This document shows, one piece after another, positions 33,070-40,261 of a stretch of DNA of 58,214 bases. Where the stretch lies: assembly GCA_964616835.1 (NCBI GenBank), contig CAZTSG010000004.1, forward strand, positions 1 to 58,214, in the 5' to 3' direction. The stretch is from JAAOZP01 sp964616835 (GTDB taxonomy: Archaea > Thermoproteota > EX4484-205 > JAAOZP01). The notes under the pieces are model-generated. The model saw only the letters and a program-made list of their open reading frames with translations. It was not told where the DNA came from and did no database searches. The position numbers and the translations under genes were made by a program. How positions within the stretch are numbered: position 1 is the first letter of the stretch; every line of letters begins with the position of its first letter.

Positions 33070-33126
33070 ATCATTGAGGGTTTTACATAATGGTTTAATA
33101 AATTTTCCGGTAGTCGGAAACCGGCT

Positions 33127-33900
33127 TTAAATTGCCTGTTCTTGCGCAAACTCTTCACCAGTTCCGAGGATTCTAGTGACCTGCGAATACACTTCTACGA
33201 AGCCCTCCATCGTCACTGCTGAAACAGGTATCGGCTTGTTCAAGCTGCTTAAAATAGGGAGTGTTTTCGAAAGCTCCTGCCCTAGTTTCAGCTTCTCACT
33301 CCTATAGGATTTGCTAATGGCTTCGTACAGCGTTAGTGGGTTGGAGTACCATTCGCTAATTCTCTTAACCAGACGGGGCTCTGCAAGGTCTACTTTGTTA
33401 ATTACGTTGAGCTGAGGGATAGTGAGGGAGGCGTAGACAGATATGCTCAAGTATAGTGAAGCAAGAAAGCTAAGCGGCTCAAGCATGAATGCATAGTCGA
33501 AGAGGTATATAACCATCCGGGGGCCTTCTAAAAAGTACTCTGAGAAAACTCTTCCAACGGGTCTGAAGGCGAACAATTCTATCTGGCCTGGAGTATCTAC
33601 AATAGCGATCTCATAACCCATTGCTTCAATCTCTTCGCTGATCTCATGCACTTTTACTGCTATCAGGTCTGAAGCAACTGTGAGTGCACTATTCGGCCCT
33701 AGTCCAAGGTCTCTCATAAGCTTCTCAGTGTTAACGTAAGTTCTAACGTCGAAGTCAGCAGTATAAGGCAGGTTTACAACACCAGGGTCCAAGTTAATTC
33801 TCGCAACGTCAACGCCTTTACTTTCAATCCACTCGGAAAAGTTTTTTACGAAGGTTGTTTTACCGCTTCCCGCGGTACCTATTAAGAAGATAGCCTTCAT
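33127..33900 (-). CDS. GPN-loop GTPase
   Basis: This 257-residue GTPase has Walker A GTAGSGKT (8-15), the GPN insertion (residues 68-70, in LGLGPNSAL), DTPGQIE (102-108, G3 motif) and NKVD (G4). GPN GTPases dimerise through the GPN loop; eukaryotic homologues assist RNA polymerase assembly. The archaeal role is unknown. It is next to hisD with a four-base overlap, so the two are cotranscribed. Confidence 0.9.
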   Translation of the reverse strand: MKAIFLIGTAGSGKTTFVKNFSEWIESKGVDVARINLDPGVVNLPYTADFDVRTYVNTEKLMRDLGLGPNSALTVASDLIAVKVHEISEEIEAMGYEIAIVDTPGQIELFAFRPVGRVFSEYFLEGPRMVIYLFDYAFMLEPLSFLASLYLSISVYASLTIPQLNVINKVDLAEPRLVKRISEWYSNPLTLYEAISKSYRSEKLKLGQELSKTLPILSSLNKPIPVSAVTMEGFVEVYSQVTRILGTGEEFAQEQAI

Positions 33901-35156
33901 AGAACTATCTTCCTCTTAATCCTATGCTCAACGCTCACTCCGTGCAGAGGAAGACCCTCTGCTCTACTTAACGTTTCAAGATGTTTAGCAGTCTTCCTTA
34001 AGTATTTTAGGGAGAAATGCTGGTATGAAACTATTCTAAGATAATCCAGTATTGTTACACCGCCTCTGACCCTTGCATACCCGCCCGTAGGAAGAATATG
34101 GTTACTTCCTGACATATAGTCTCCAACCGCTGGCGGCGAGGATCCTCCGAGGAAAACGGTGCCAGCTGTCGTGATCTTCTTGAACAACTTGGCCGGATTC
34201 TTGACATGTAGAGAAACATGTTCAGGAGCTAAAAAGTTGCACTTCTCCAAGCCTTCTTCAATAGATTCAACCAAGTATATGTTTATCTTGGTTTTTAAGC
34301 CATATTTCTTCGAAATCTCCCCGAATATTTTCCCAACTAGCTCAGTTAGATCTTTTGAATCAGTTATTAAGGCTATGAAAGAATCGGGAGAGTGCTCAGC
34401 CTGAGCAGCTAAGTCTAAAGCTACGAATTTTGGGTCTGCATTAGAATCCGCTAGGACAACGAGTTCGGATGGTCCTGCTGGAACGTCTATCGAAACACCG
34501 TAGCTGTTTGCAACCATCTTCGCCAAGGTAACGAACCTATTTCCTGGGCCAATTATTTTCTCGACCCTCGGAATAGTTTCAGTGCCAAAGGTTAAGGCAC
34601 CGACGCCAGCAACCATGTTACACCTGTAAACTCTTCTTAAGCCCATTAGCTTAGCAGCATACAGAATCGCCGGGTTCACAGAACCATCCTCTTGCGGAGG
34701 AGTCAAAACATGGATTTCCTTAACGCCAGCCAAAACAGCCGGATAAGCAGCCATAACTATTGTCGAAACATACACGGCCCTACCTCCGGGGACGAGTATT
34801 CCAATTTTCTCAAGCGGATAGAAACGCATGAAGTATTTTAACCCTTCCTCACTGAGCTTTTTTGGAGAAAGCATTCTCATCTGTAAACCAACTACCTTCC
34901 TAATCCTGCTCATCATGAAGAGTATCGCTTTTTTAACATCTTTCGACAAATATTTTTCAGAAGCTTCCAACTCTTCTTGTCTAACCATAAGCCTGTCTTT
35001 TGAAAGCTTAACGTTATCGAAAGGTTTCGGACGAGAAGTATAGTCTAAGAGTGCTTCGTCGCCTCTCTTTTTAACATCAAGCATTATCTGCTCTACGTAG
35101 CGCCTCTCATCATCACTCATATTGAAAGGACTAAAACGGCTAGTTGAATCACTCAT
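33897..35156 (-). CDS. hisD: Histidinol dehydrogenase
   Basis: This enzyme oxidises L-histidinol to histidine in two NAD-dependent steps. I chose ATG at 35156 (MSDSTSRFSPFNMSD), giving 419 residues; an earlier start at 35180 adds only MLCKAYCQ. Signatures are IGILVPGGRAVYVSTIVMAAYPA, KIIGPGNRFVTLAK, DVPAGPSELVVLADS, and AQAEHSPDSFI, which contains the zinc-binding Gln-x-x-His, followed by GSNHILPTGGYARVRGG. No other his gene lies in the window, so it is isolated from its pathway operon here. Confidence 0.93.
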   Translation of the reverse strand: MSDSTSRFSPFNMSDDERRYVEQIMLDVKKRGDEALLDYTSRPKPFDNVKLSKDRLMVRQEELEASEKYLSKDVKKAILFMMSRIRKVVGLQMRMLSPKKLSEEGLKYFMRFYPLEKIGILVPGGRAVYVSTIVMAAYPAVLAGVKEIHVLTPPQEDGSVNPAILYAAKLMGLRRVYRCNMVAGVGALTFGTETIPRVEKIIGPGNRFVTLAKMVANSYGVSIDVPAGPSELVVLADSNADPKFVALDLAAQAEHSPDSFIALITDSKDLTELVGKIFGEISKKYGLKTKINIYLVESIEEGLEKCNFLAPEHVSLHVKNPAKLFKKITTAGTVFLGGSSPPAVGDYMSGSNHILPTGGYARVRGGVTILDYLRIVSYQHFSLKYLRKTAKHLETLSRAEGLPLHGVSVEHRIKRKIVL

Positions 35157-35266
35157 TTGACAATAGGCTTTGCAAAGCACTTGTCTTTTAAAAGTTACTG
35201 AACGAATAATATCATTGCAGTAAATAAACTATTCAGGAATAGGGAAAAGGCAATATTTAACGAGGA

Positions 35267-35515
35267 TTATTCTCCTTCAGACTTCTTATCAAGCCACCAC
35301 TTTACGACTTCTCTTCTCTGCTTCTTCCTCTTCTCTTCATCGCTCTCCATTACTGATTTAAGAAATCTTTCTCTTGTAGTCTTAAGTTCTTCAAATTCGT
35401 AGACTCTTCCACAAGCTTTACAAACGTAAAGCTTGGTGTTCAATTCATACTTGAGTTCTCCACCGCAATCTGGACAATAGTAGACGGGCAACCTGTTATT
35501 GTCAAGTAGCATCAT
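35267..35515 (-). CDS. Small zinc-ribbon protein with a basic C-terminal helix
   Basis: This 82-residue protein has a CPDC ... CKAC zinc ribbon (C14, C17, C32, C35), followed by a charged helix (KRKKQRREVVKWWLDKKSEGE). The layout resembles small archaeal nucleic-acid-binding zinc proteins, but I cannot place it in a family. It is the nearest coding gene on the 3' side of the tRNA gene. Confidence 0.6.
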   Translation of the reverse strand: MMLLDNNRLPVYYCPDCGGELKYELNTKLYVCKACGRVYEFEELKTTRERFLKSVMESDEEKRKKQRREVVKWWLDKKSEGE

Positions 35516-35576
35516 GTATAAACTTTTCGTGTCAACCTACGGGTTGGAAAAAGATGCTAAATACCTATTTAATAGT

Positions 35577-35583
35577 GAAAAAC
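35577..35583 (-). terminator. T-run after tRNA-Pro
   Basis: On the minus strand the tRNA 3' end is followed by ATAAGTTTTTC, a T run of five that is a typical archaeal terminator for small RNA genes. Confidence 0.4.
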
Positions 35584-35624
35584 TTATGGGGTCGCCGGGA
35601 TTTGAACCCAGGTCGCCAGCGCCC

Positions 35625-35641
35625 TTAGCCAGCTATTGCTT
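35625..35641 (-). other. tRNA intron, anticodon loop (17 nt)
   Basis: The intron is AAGCAATAGCTGGCTAA. AGCC (exon) pairs with GGCT (intron) as a four-base central helix, with three-base bulges TGA and AAG. Cuts TG|A and AA|G join a normal seven-base loop, and AGC/GCT closes the inner stem. The position, between bases 34 and 35, is non-canonical. Confidence 0.6.
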
Positions 35642-35663
35642 CAGGCTGGTATCCTAGACCAAG

Positions 35664-35679
35664 ATGCCCGGTTCAACCC
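35664..35679 (-). other. tRNA intron, D loop (16 nt)
   Basis: The intron is GGGTTGAACCGGGCAT. The exon GTCT pairs with GGGC through G-C and G-U pairs, with bulges AGG and ATC, and GGT/ACC closes the inner stem around TGA. Cuts AG|G and AT|C leave a normal D loop, AGCTTGGTCTA. Confidence 0.6.
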
Positions 35680-35717
35680 CTAGACGACGACCCCTTGTTT
35701 TCCTGGTCGCTCAGGCT

Positions 35718-35727
35718 GTTTAAAAAC
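35718..35727 (-). promoter_or_regulatory. TATA-like promoter of the tRNA
   Basis: The minus strand reads GTTTTTAAAC centred about 28 bases before the first tRNA base, the usual archaeal distance. No other gene uses it. Confidence 0.5.
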
Positions 35728-35837
35728 TTTGTTCCAATACTTATCATCCATTGATCGTTGTTTGGTATTACAGACGCTTGGACTATTAATTTATTTGACG
35801 CTGATTGATTACGCGTTGAGCATCGACACATTAAGAT

Positions 35838-35911
35838 GGAAACGGTGAGGGTGGGGGGAATGCCCTCAGAGACTAGAATCAAACCTTATAGAGGGCGCCC
35901 TCACCGTTTCC
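35838..35911 (-). ncRNA. Candidate hairpin RNA with its own TATA box
   Basis: A 14-base perfect inverted repeat (arms 35838-35851 and 35898-35911, GGAAACGGTGAGGG) encloses a second six-base stem (GCCCTC/GAGGGC, 35862-35867 with 35891-35896) and a 23-base loop. A ten-base bulge lies on one side between the two stems. On the minus strand, TTATATAAAT is centred 24 bases upstream of the outer arm, which would start transcription at its first bases. The box lies just 3' of the rpoP stop and drives no protein gene. No H/ACA or C/D box fits well, so the class is unknown. Confidence 0.55.
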
Positions 35912-35930
35912 TCCAGACCAAAGGAAGACT

Positions 35931-35940
35931 ATTTATATAA
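35931..35940 (-). promoter_or_regulatory. TATA box of the hairpin RNA
   Basis: TTATATAAAT on the minus strand lies between the rpoP stop (35944) and the hairpin. Its centre is 24 bases from base 35911. The palindromic box could also face right, but there it would run antisense into rpoP. Confidence 0.55.
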
Positions 35941-35943
35941 ATC

Positions 35944-36096
35944 TTACTCTGCGACGATTTGTTTGACTACATTTTTCGAGCGAGATTTTTTTAAGACTCT
36001 GAACCCGCAGTAAGGACATCTAACGCCTCCTCTAAACTCTAACAAATCCTTCTCGCTAAGAACTCTGCTGCAAGCTAAGCATTGAAACTCCGGCAT
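35944..36096 (-). CDS. rpoP: RNA polymerase subunit P (Rpb12-like)
   Basis: This 50-residue zinc-ribbon protein starts at ATG 36096 and ends at TAA 35944-35946. CLAC (residues 6-9) and the motif RCPYCGFR (near residue 27-34) give the metal site, then a basic tail KKSRSKNVV. This is the size and signature of archaeal RpoP, the RNA polymerase subunit equal to eukaryotic Rpb12. It is upstream of the hairpin RNA and the tRNA on the same strand. It is short, which is why it is easily missed. Confidence 0.85.
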   Translation of the reverse strand: MPEFQCLACSRVLSEKDLLEFRGGVRCPYCGFRVLKKSRSKNVVKQIVAE

Positions 36097-36208
36097 CGCT
36101 CTTTCACCTTTAAGCGGTGCTTAAAAACATTACTCATTCACCCAACTCTCCCCCTCAACGTTTTACAACCGGAATTTAAAATAAGCGTTAACCCCCCTTT
36201 TCAGAGAC

Positions 36209-37219
36209 ATGCTGGAAAACACTGTAAACTTAGAAAAGCTATTGTTGAGGAAGGATGAGTATAACAGAATATGGGTACTCTTAGAAATGTTCATGGAAAG
36301 CATTATCCCCGTATCCATGCTAGTAATTGCATCCGGTGAGACGGGTAGTGGTAAGACGACGCTTGCTAAAAAGATTATGCTGGATGCAACGTCTACGTGG
36401 AAAAATCTTAGAACGATTTATTTAGATACCGAATCTGACAATCGCCGCGGTCTTTTTGCAGTATTACAGAAAGCTTGGAACCTAAACGGATACTCGGCTG
36501 TAGAGATTTTACATACCTTGGAAGATAGTAAGAACAAGTTTTTAATAGTAATAGATAATGCTGAAAGCATTGCGGATAAAGGATTTGCCCGAGATCTCTC
36601 AAAGATTAGCGAAGGATTTCCTAACGGAGGATTTTTCCTGCTAGTTATTTTCGGTTCGAAAACTATTCCATTTGATGTTTTAAACGTGTCTCCACCCTCA
36701 TACTTCGTTTATTTCAGCTCTTATGGTCCTAGTGAAATTCGGATGATACTTGATAGTTTTCTTAGTGGAATCGAAAGCAGTCCCTTGGATGATGAAGCTT
36801 TAAATGTGATAAGCGTGGCATCTGGAGGCGATGCAAGCCTAGCATTGTCAATTCTCAAGCTGGCTTCAAGCATCTCAGGTGGCAGACCTATTTGTAAAAA
36901 ACACGTGTTAGAAGCCTTAAGAAAAATATCTGAAAACCCTTTCATTTGCAATATTAACAGAATTAACGATCTTCACGCTAAAGTTATTCTTAAAGTGCTT
37001 TCACAATATCCTCAAGGTATACGTTTAAGAAAGCTTTTCGAGGAGTACAGTAGAACATGCATAGATAGTGGAATAAAACCACTTAAGTATACGCAATTGT
37101 GGAAGAGGATCAGAATTTTAGAAAAGAAAACGCTCCTAGATTTTCGAGTGGTTAATCTTGGAAGAGGAAGAGCAGGCATAGTGAGGACAAGTTGTCTGAA
37201 TGGAGAGACAGCCTCATAA
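36209..37219 (+). CDS. Orc1/Cdc6-like AAA+ ATPase with an altered Walker B
   Basis: This 336-residue AAA+ protein follows the Orc1/Cdc6 plan. It has Walker A GETGSGKT (43-50), LDTESDNRRGL, a Walker B strand FLIVIDNAES (114-123) in which the usual DE is DN, and FSSYGPSEIRMILDSFL in the sensor-II region. The helical lid is ASGGDASLALSILKLASSISGGRPICKKHVLEA, and a C-terminal winged helix starts near ILKVLSQYPQGIRLRKLF. Orc1/Cdc6 binds replication origins and loads MCM. The loss of the catalytic glutamate suggests ATP binding rather than turnover. A TATA-like AATTTAAAAT lies ~30 bases upstream. A plasmid-type or paralogous Cdc6 is an alternative. Confidence 0.65.
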   Translation: MLENTVNLEKLLLRKDEYNRIWVLLEMFMESIIPVSMLVIASGETGSGKTTLAKKIMLDATSTWKNLRTIYLDTESDNRRGLFAVLQKAWNLNGYSAVEILHTLEDSKNKFLIVIDNAESIADKGFARDLSKISEGFPNGGFFLLVIFGSKTIPFDVLNVSPPSYFVYFSSYGPSEIRMILDSFLSGIESSPLDDEALNVISVASGGDASLALSILKLASSISGGRPICKKHVLEALRKISENPFICNINRINDLHAKVILKVLSQYPQGIRLRKLFEEYSRTCIDSGIKPLKYTQLWKRIRILEKKTLLDFRVVNLGRGRAGIVRTSCLNGETAS

Positions 37220-37584
37220 GACTGTTTGAAGAATTATCAAATTCAGTAAGCACTTCCAGAATATTTTGGAAACTGTTTAAGAATGGAGAGATGAGTATTT
37301 CCCAGATAATAAGGCAGACTGGTTTAAACCATAAGATAGTGAGAAAAAGCCTAGAAGAAATGATCGCTAAAGGATTTATAAGAAGGAAATCCTTTGGAAG
37401 AATGAAGATTTATTTTTTGAACAGAGATAATTACAGTATTAGAGTATTGCTTAGCCTTTTAAGCGGGCCTCCTCCGGACCTCTTCTCTAAGGATAATCGA
37501 GTTGTAAAGCTCTCTCAAACGAGCATCGCTCAGCCTGTTGAGGACTCTGCTTCTGAAGGCATCGTCTTCCGAAAGGAACCTTAA
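37192..37584 (+). CDS. Small winged-helix protein overlapping the RFC large-subunit gene
   Basis: This 130-residue protein starts at TTG, overlapping the ATPase gene by 28 bases. Residues ~20-75 form a winged helix (TSRIFWKLFKNGEMSISQIIRQTGLNHKIVRKSLEEMIAKGFIRRK). The last ~40 residues run over the 3' end of the convergent rfcL gene by 126 bases and look like read-on rather than a real domain. It might regulate or accompany the Orc1/Cdc6-like protein. Confidence 0.5.
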   Translation: MSEWRDSLIRLFEELSNSVSTSRIFWKLFKNGEMSISQIIRQTGLNHKIVRKSLEEMIAKGFIRRKSFGRMKIYFLNRDNYSIRVLLSLLSGPPPDLFSKDNRVVKLSQTSIAQPVEDSASEGIVFRKEP

Positions 37585-38694
37585 AAGGGGGACGATTTCC
37601 CTCCTGAAAACAGACCTACCTATGTGCAGCTCTTTTAAGAAGAAGGATTCTAACTCTCTGAGGCTTTTCAGATGTTGAATCCTCTTAAACCTCTCCCTAA
37701 TCCTGCTCGGGAAGACAAAGCTGACCTTGTTCTTCTGAGACATTGCAAAGAAAGCGCTGGACAATTTGTGATAAAAATTCGGCATGAGCCTCCAGACAGA
37801 GTTTTTAGATATTTGTTTGAGAAGCATGTCTGCCTCAGCCACATATCTTAATGCTGGGAACAACCATTGTTTCGGTGAGAGATGGAGGATGTTTTCGAAA
37901 ACCCATTCAAGCAGGTCCTCAGGTTTTTCTTCGGAGGAAGATAATGCTAAGGAGGCTCTCTCCAGAGTTGATGCATAAGTCGCTTCTCTCAGTATTTCGA
38001 ATATGTTTTTCTCAACGTTCCTATAAGACAAGATTTTCTCCGCATCCTCGATGCTAACATCTTCTTGTGCAGAGTAAAGAAGCTCCAAGTCCTCTATGGC
38101 AGCTCTCATATCTCCCTCCGAATGCTCTGCAATCATCAATAGCACTTCCTGCCTGCATCTAATACCCTCTGCTCTACAAATGTCCCTAAGTCTCTTAACT
38201 ATGCTCTGAGACCTTATCCGGTGCAACGGAATCATGTAAACCTTATCCCTTATCCTGTAGAGATGGGGCGCCCACGGATCGTTAGCAGCCATCACAATTG
38301 GCACTCTTGACGATTCTATCAGCTCCAGCAGAAAGTTAATTGCATTGGATTCCTCGGCTGAGAGACCGTCGATCTCATCGAAGAAAATCAGCACCTTGCT
38401 GCTGAAAAGACTTCTGTTGAAAGCCGCTGGTTTAATGACGTTCTCTAAGAAATCTATTTTTCTAGTCTCGCTCGCATTAGTCTCTATAAGCCTGTAGTTA
38501 AACGTTGAAGCAACTACTTCTACAAGTATAGTCTTTCCCACACCCGGTGGGCCATGGAGCAGTGCTGCTTTTCCACGCTCATCCCATTTCTCAAGCCAAT
38601 CGATAAAGTCTTTCTTGGCAGCATCATTTCCAACTATCTCCTCTAGTGTCTTAGGCTTATACTTCTCAACCCAACTGAGTTGAGACATGCTCAT
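37459..38694 (-). CDS. rfcL: Replication factor C large subunit
   Basis: This 411-residue clamp-loader subunit has Walker A GPPGVGKT (48-55), FFDEIDG (104-110, Walker B) and the RFC C-terminal helical domain. It loads the PCNA sliding clamp together with four RFC small subunits. It begins at ATG 38694 and overlaps the rfcS stop by four bases. The order rfcS-rfcL is standard for archaea. The C-terminus shows no long basic tail with a PIP box, unlike many archaeal RFC-L proteins, though it does end RRRPA. Confidence 0.92.
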   Translation of the reverse strand: MSMSQLSWVEKYKPKTLEEIVGNDAAKKDFIDWLEKWDERGKAALLHGPPGVGKTILVEVVASTFNYRLIETNASETRKIDFLENVIKPAAFNRSLFSSKVLIFFDEIDGLSAEESNAINFLLELIESSRVPIVMAANDPWAPHLYRIRDKVYMIPLHRIRSQSIVKRLRDICRAEGIRCRQEVLLMIAEHSEGDMRAAIEDLELLYSAQEDVSIEDAEKILSYRNVEKNIFEILREATYASTLERASLALSSSEEKPEDLLEWVFENILHLSPKQWLFPALRYVAEADMLLKQISKNSVWRLMPNFYHKLSSAFFAMSQKNKVSFVFPSRIRERFKRIQHLKSLRELESFFLKELHIGRSVFRREIVPLLRFLSEDDAFRSRVLNRLSDARLRELYNSIILREEVRRRPA

Positions 38695-39653
38695 TTCTGA
38701 ACATCTGCAGCCAATGCGGCCAGAACAGTACTTATCTGGATCTCGGCATCAGCACCCATTGCCACTCTAAAATTAGCCTCCCCGAGAGCATTAACAACCT
38801 GGAGCCTCTTTCTCTCATCCATCTCAATAGACATGAGTTCAGAATTCATCTCTCTCAGTATATCGTTTGCCGACAAGCCGTCGTCATACAAGAGTTTTGC
38901 AAGCCTTTTCCTAGCTGAGGTGAAATTACCCTTTAATGCTTCGCTTATCATCTCCTCGACCTCTCTGGGATGGAGGACCCCCACTACCTGTTTCACGCTC
39001 TCTCCCGTGATTTTCTTTAAACCCCCGGCGGCGGACTGCGCTATGTTTATCGCCTTCCTCATATCACCCCTAGCGGCCTTAACTATCTCGTCTATAGCCT
39101 CCTCAGTCCAAGATACTCCTTCCTTTTCCAATACTCTTATAACGCCCTCTCTTATGTGCGTCGGACTAAGAGGGGGGAACCTGAATACTGCGCATCGAGA
39201 TTGAATGGGCTCGATTATCCCCCATTGATAATTCGCAAGAAGTATGAATCTAGTGACTGAAGCATATCTCTCCATTATTCTCCTGAGGGCCTGTTGAGCA
39301 TCCTGAGTCATGTTATCACTCTCATCCAGTATGAGTATCTTGAAGGGGATTTCAGTAGACGGTCTACTCCTAGCGAAGTCCTTCACTATCTCCCTTATGG
39401 TGTTTATACCTCTCTCGTCTGAAGCGTTGAGCTCCATGAACCTGCCTGTGGTAGAGCCTTGGTAAAGGTCGTTTACGAGGGCTAGCGCAGCAGTAGTCTT
39501 CCCAGTACCCGGGGGGCCGACGAAAAGCATGTTTGGAACGTTCCCAGACTTTACGAATGCTTTAAGCCTAGTTACGATCTCCTCCCGGTCTATTATCTCA
39601 TCAAGCGTTTTCGGCCTATACTTCTCGACCCATAGAAGGTCTGATATGCTCAT
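38691..39653 (-). CDS. rfcS: Replication factor C small subunit
   Basis: This 320-residue AAA+ protein has VGPPGTGKT (45-53), the Walker B LDESDN (109-114), and SRC (152-154), the arginine-finger motif of clamp loaders. LDEIIDREEIVTRLKAFVK is the RFC box II region. Four copies join one RFC-L in the archaeal clamp loader. It is divergent from gins23. Confidence 0.95.
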   Translation of the reverse strand: MSISDLLWVEKYRPKTLDEIIDREEIVTRLKAFVKSGNVPNMLFVGPPGTGKTTAALALVNDLYQGSTTGRFMELNASDERGINTIREIVKDFARSRPSTEIPFKILILDESDNMTQDAQQALRRIMERYASVTRFILLANYQWGIIEPIQSRCAVFRFPPLSPTHIREGVIRVLEKEGVSWTEEAIDEIVKAARGDMRKAINIAQSAAGGLKKITGESVKQVVGVLHPREVEEMISEALKGNFTSARKRLAKLLYDDGLSANDILREMNSELMSIEMDERKRLQVVNALGEANFRVAMGADAEIQISTVLAALAADVQK

Positions 39654-39712
39654 CGCTACGGAAATGGTGGTTGTTTAAAGTTAAATGTTTCGCTTAACAG
39701 GCTAATTGGGAA

Positions 39713-40261
39713 TTGGATAGTATAACTAAAGAACTGCTCAACTGGATTCTTAAGAGAGAGTTGAAAAGAATAAGATTGAGATACGAGCTTGAGGAGACCC
39801 TGGTAATCCCACAGGTTGATTCGAAAAGCATCCGGCTACCTGGGCTGGGCGAGGTGGTTATGGAGAAGGGGAAGGCGATAAGGGTTTACAGAGGGGTGGC
39901 GAACCAGCTGGCTAATTCTGGATGGGCTAAAGTGAGCGAGGAGCATTTAACTGCGAAAGACGTCACTTCCATGAGATGGCTTGAATCTTCTGAAGAAGGG
40001 CTCATTAAACTCCCGGATTTCTTCTACCTTAAGGCTGTGAAACTGATGGAGAACAAGGGGGCGAAGAACATTGGGATCCAGAACGACCTGCAGGAAATAA
40101 TAGATATAAGGCTTAGAAAACTAATTAAACTAGTGTTTTTGAAGGAGGCTCCCACAAGTATTCTGGAGAGACTCCAGCCGGAGGAGCTACTCCTGTACAA
40201 CCTTCTGAAGGAAACTTTAAACATGTGGCAGAGGGAGTTGATGTATTCGGATGGAGGATAG
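39713..40261 (+). CDS. gins23: GINS complex subunit Gins23
   Basis: This 182-residue GINS protein has its small beta domain first (RLPGLGEVVMEKGKAIRVYRGVANQLANSGWAKV), then the helical domain containing EIIDIRLRKLIKLVFLKEAP. That B-then-A order marks Gins23, whereas Gins51 is A then B. It is followed, with an 11-base overlap, by mcm, the same pair known from Sulfolobus. Gins23 and Gins51 form the GINS tetramer that joins Cdc45/GAN and MCM in the active helicase. Confidence 0.85.
   Translation: MDSITKELLNWILKRELKRIRLRYELEETLVIPQVDSKSIRLPGLGEVVMEKGKAIRVYRGVANQLANSGWAKVSEEHLTAKDVTSMRWLESSEEGLIKLPDFFYLKAVKLMENKGAKNIGIQNDLQEIIDIRLRKLIKLVFLKEAPTSILERLQPEELLLYNLLKETLNMWQRELMYSDGG

Larger units (their letters stand above)
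35588..35694 (-). tRNA. tRNA-Pro(GGG) with two introns
   Basis: Acceptor arms GGGGTCG and CGACCCC pair over seven bases, and the T arm is CTGGG-TTCAAAT-CCCGG. The gene is 107 bases, about 33 too long. Removing 16 bases from the D loop (35664-35679) and 17 from the anticodon loop (35625-35641) leaves a 74-base tRNA. Its D arm is GTCT-AGCTTGGTCTA-GGAT and its anticodon arm CCAGC-CTGGGGC-GCTGG, reading anticodon GGG (proline). Each intron sits in a bulge-helix-bulge-like fold. A TATA-like GTTTTTAAAC lies ~28 bases upstream. Cutting instead at the canonical 37/38 site would read GAA (Phe), but the GGGG/CCCC acceptor fits Pro better. Confidence 0.8.

Noticed and set aside
35588..35694. Reading the tRNA as tRNA-Phe (anticodon GAA, intron at 37/38)
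   Set aside because: The loop length works, but the GGGGTCG acceptor is Pro-like. The bulge-helix-bulge cut also gives GGG. Kept as the alternative.
35838..35911. H/ACA or C/D guide RNA
   Set aside because: No ACA directly after the stem, the lower stem is too long, and the loop's UGA/CUGA pieces do not form a convincing C/D or k-turn pair.
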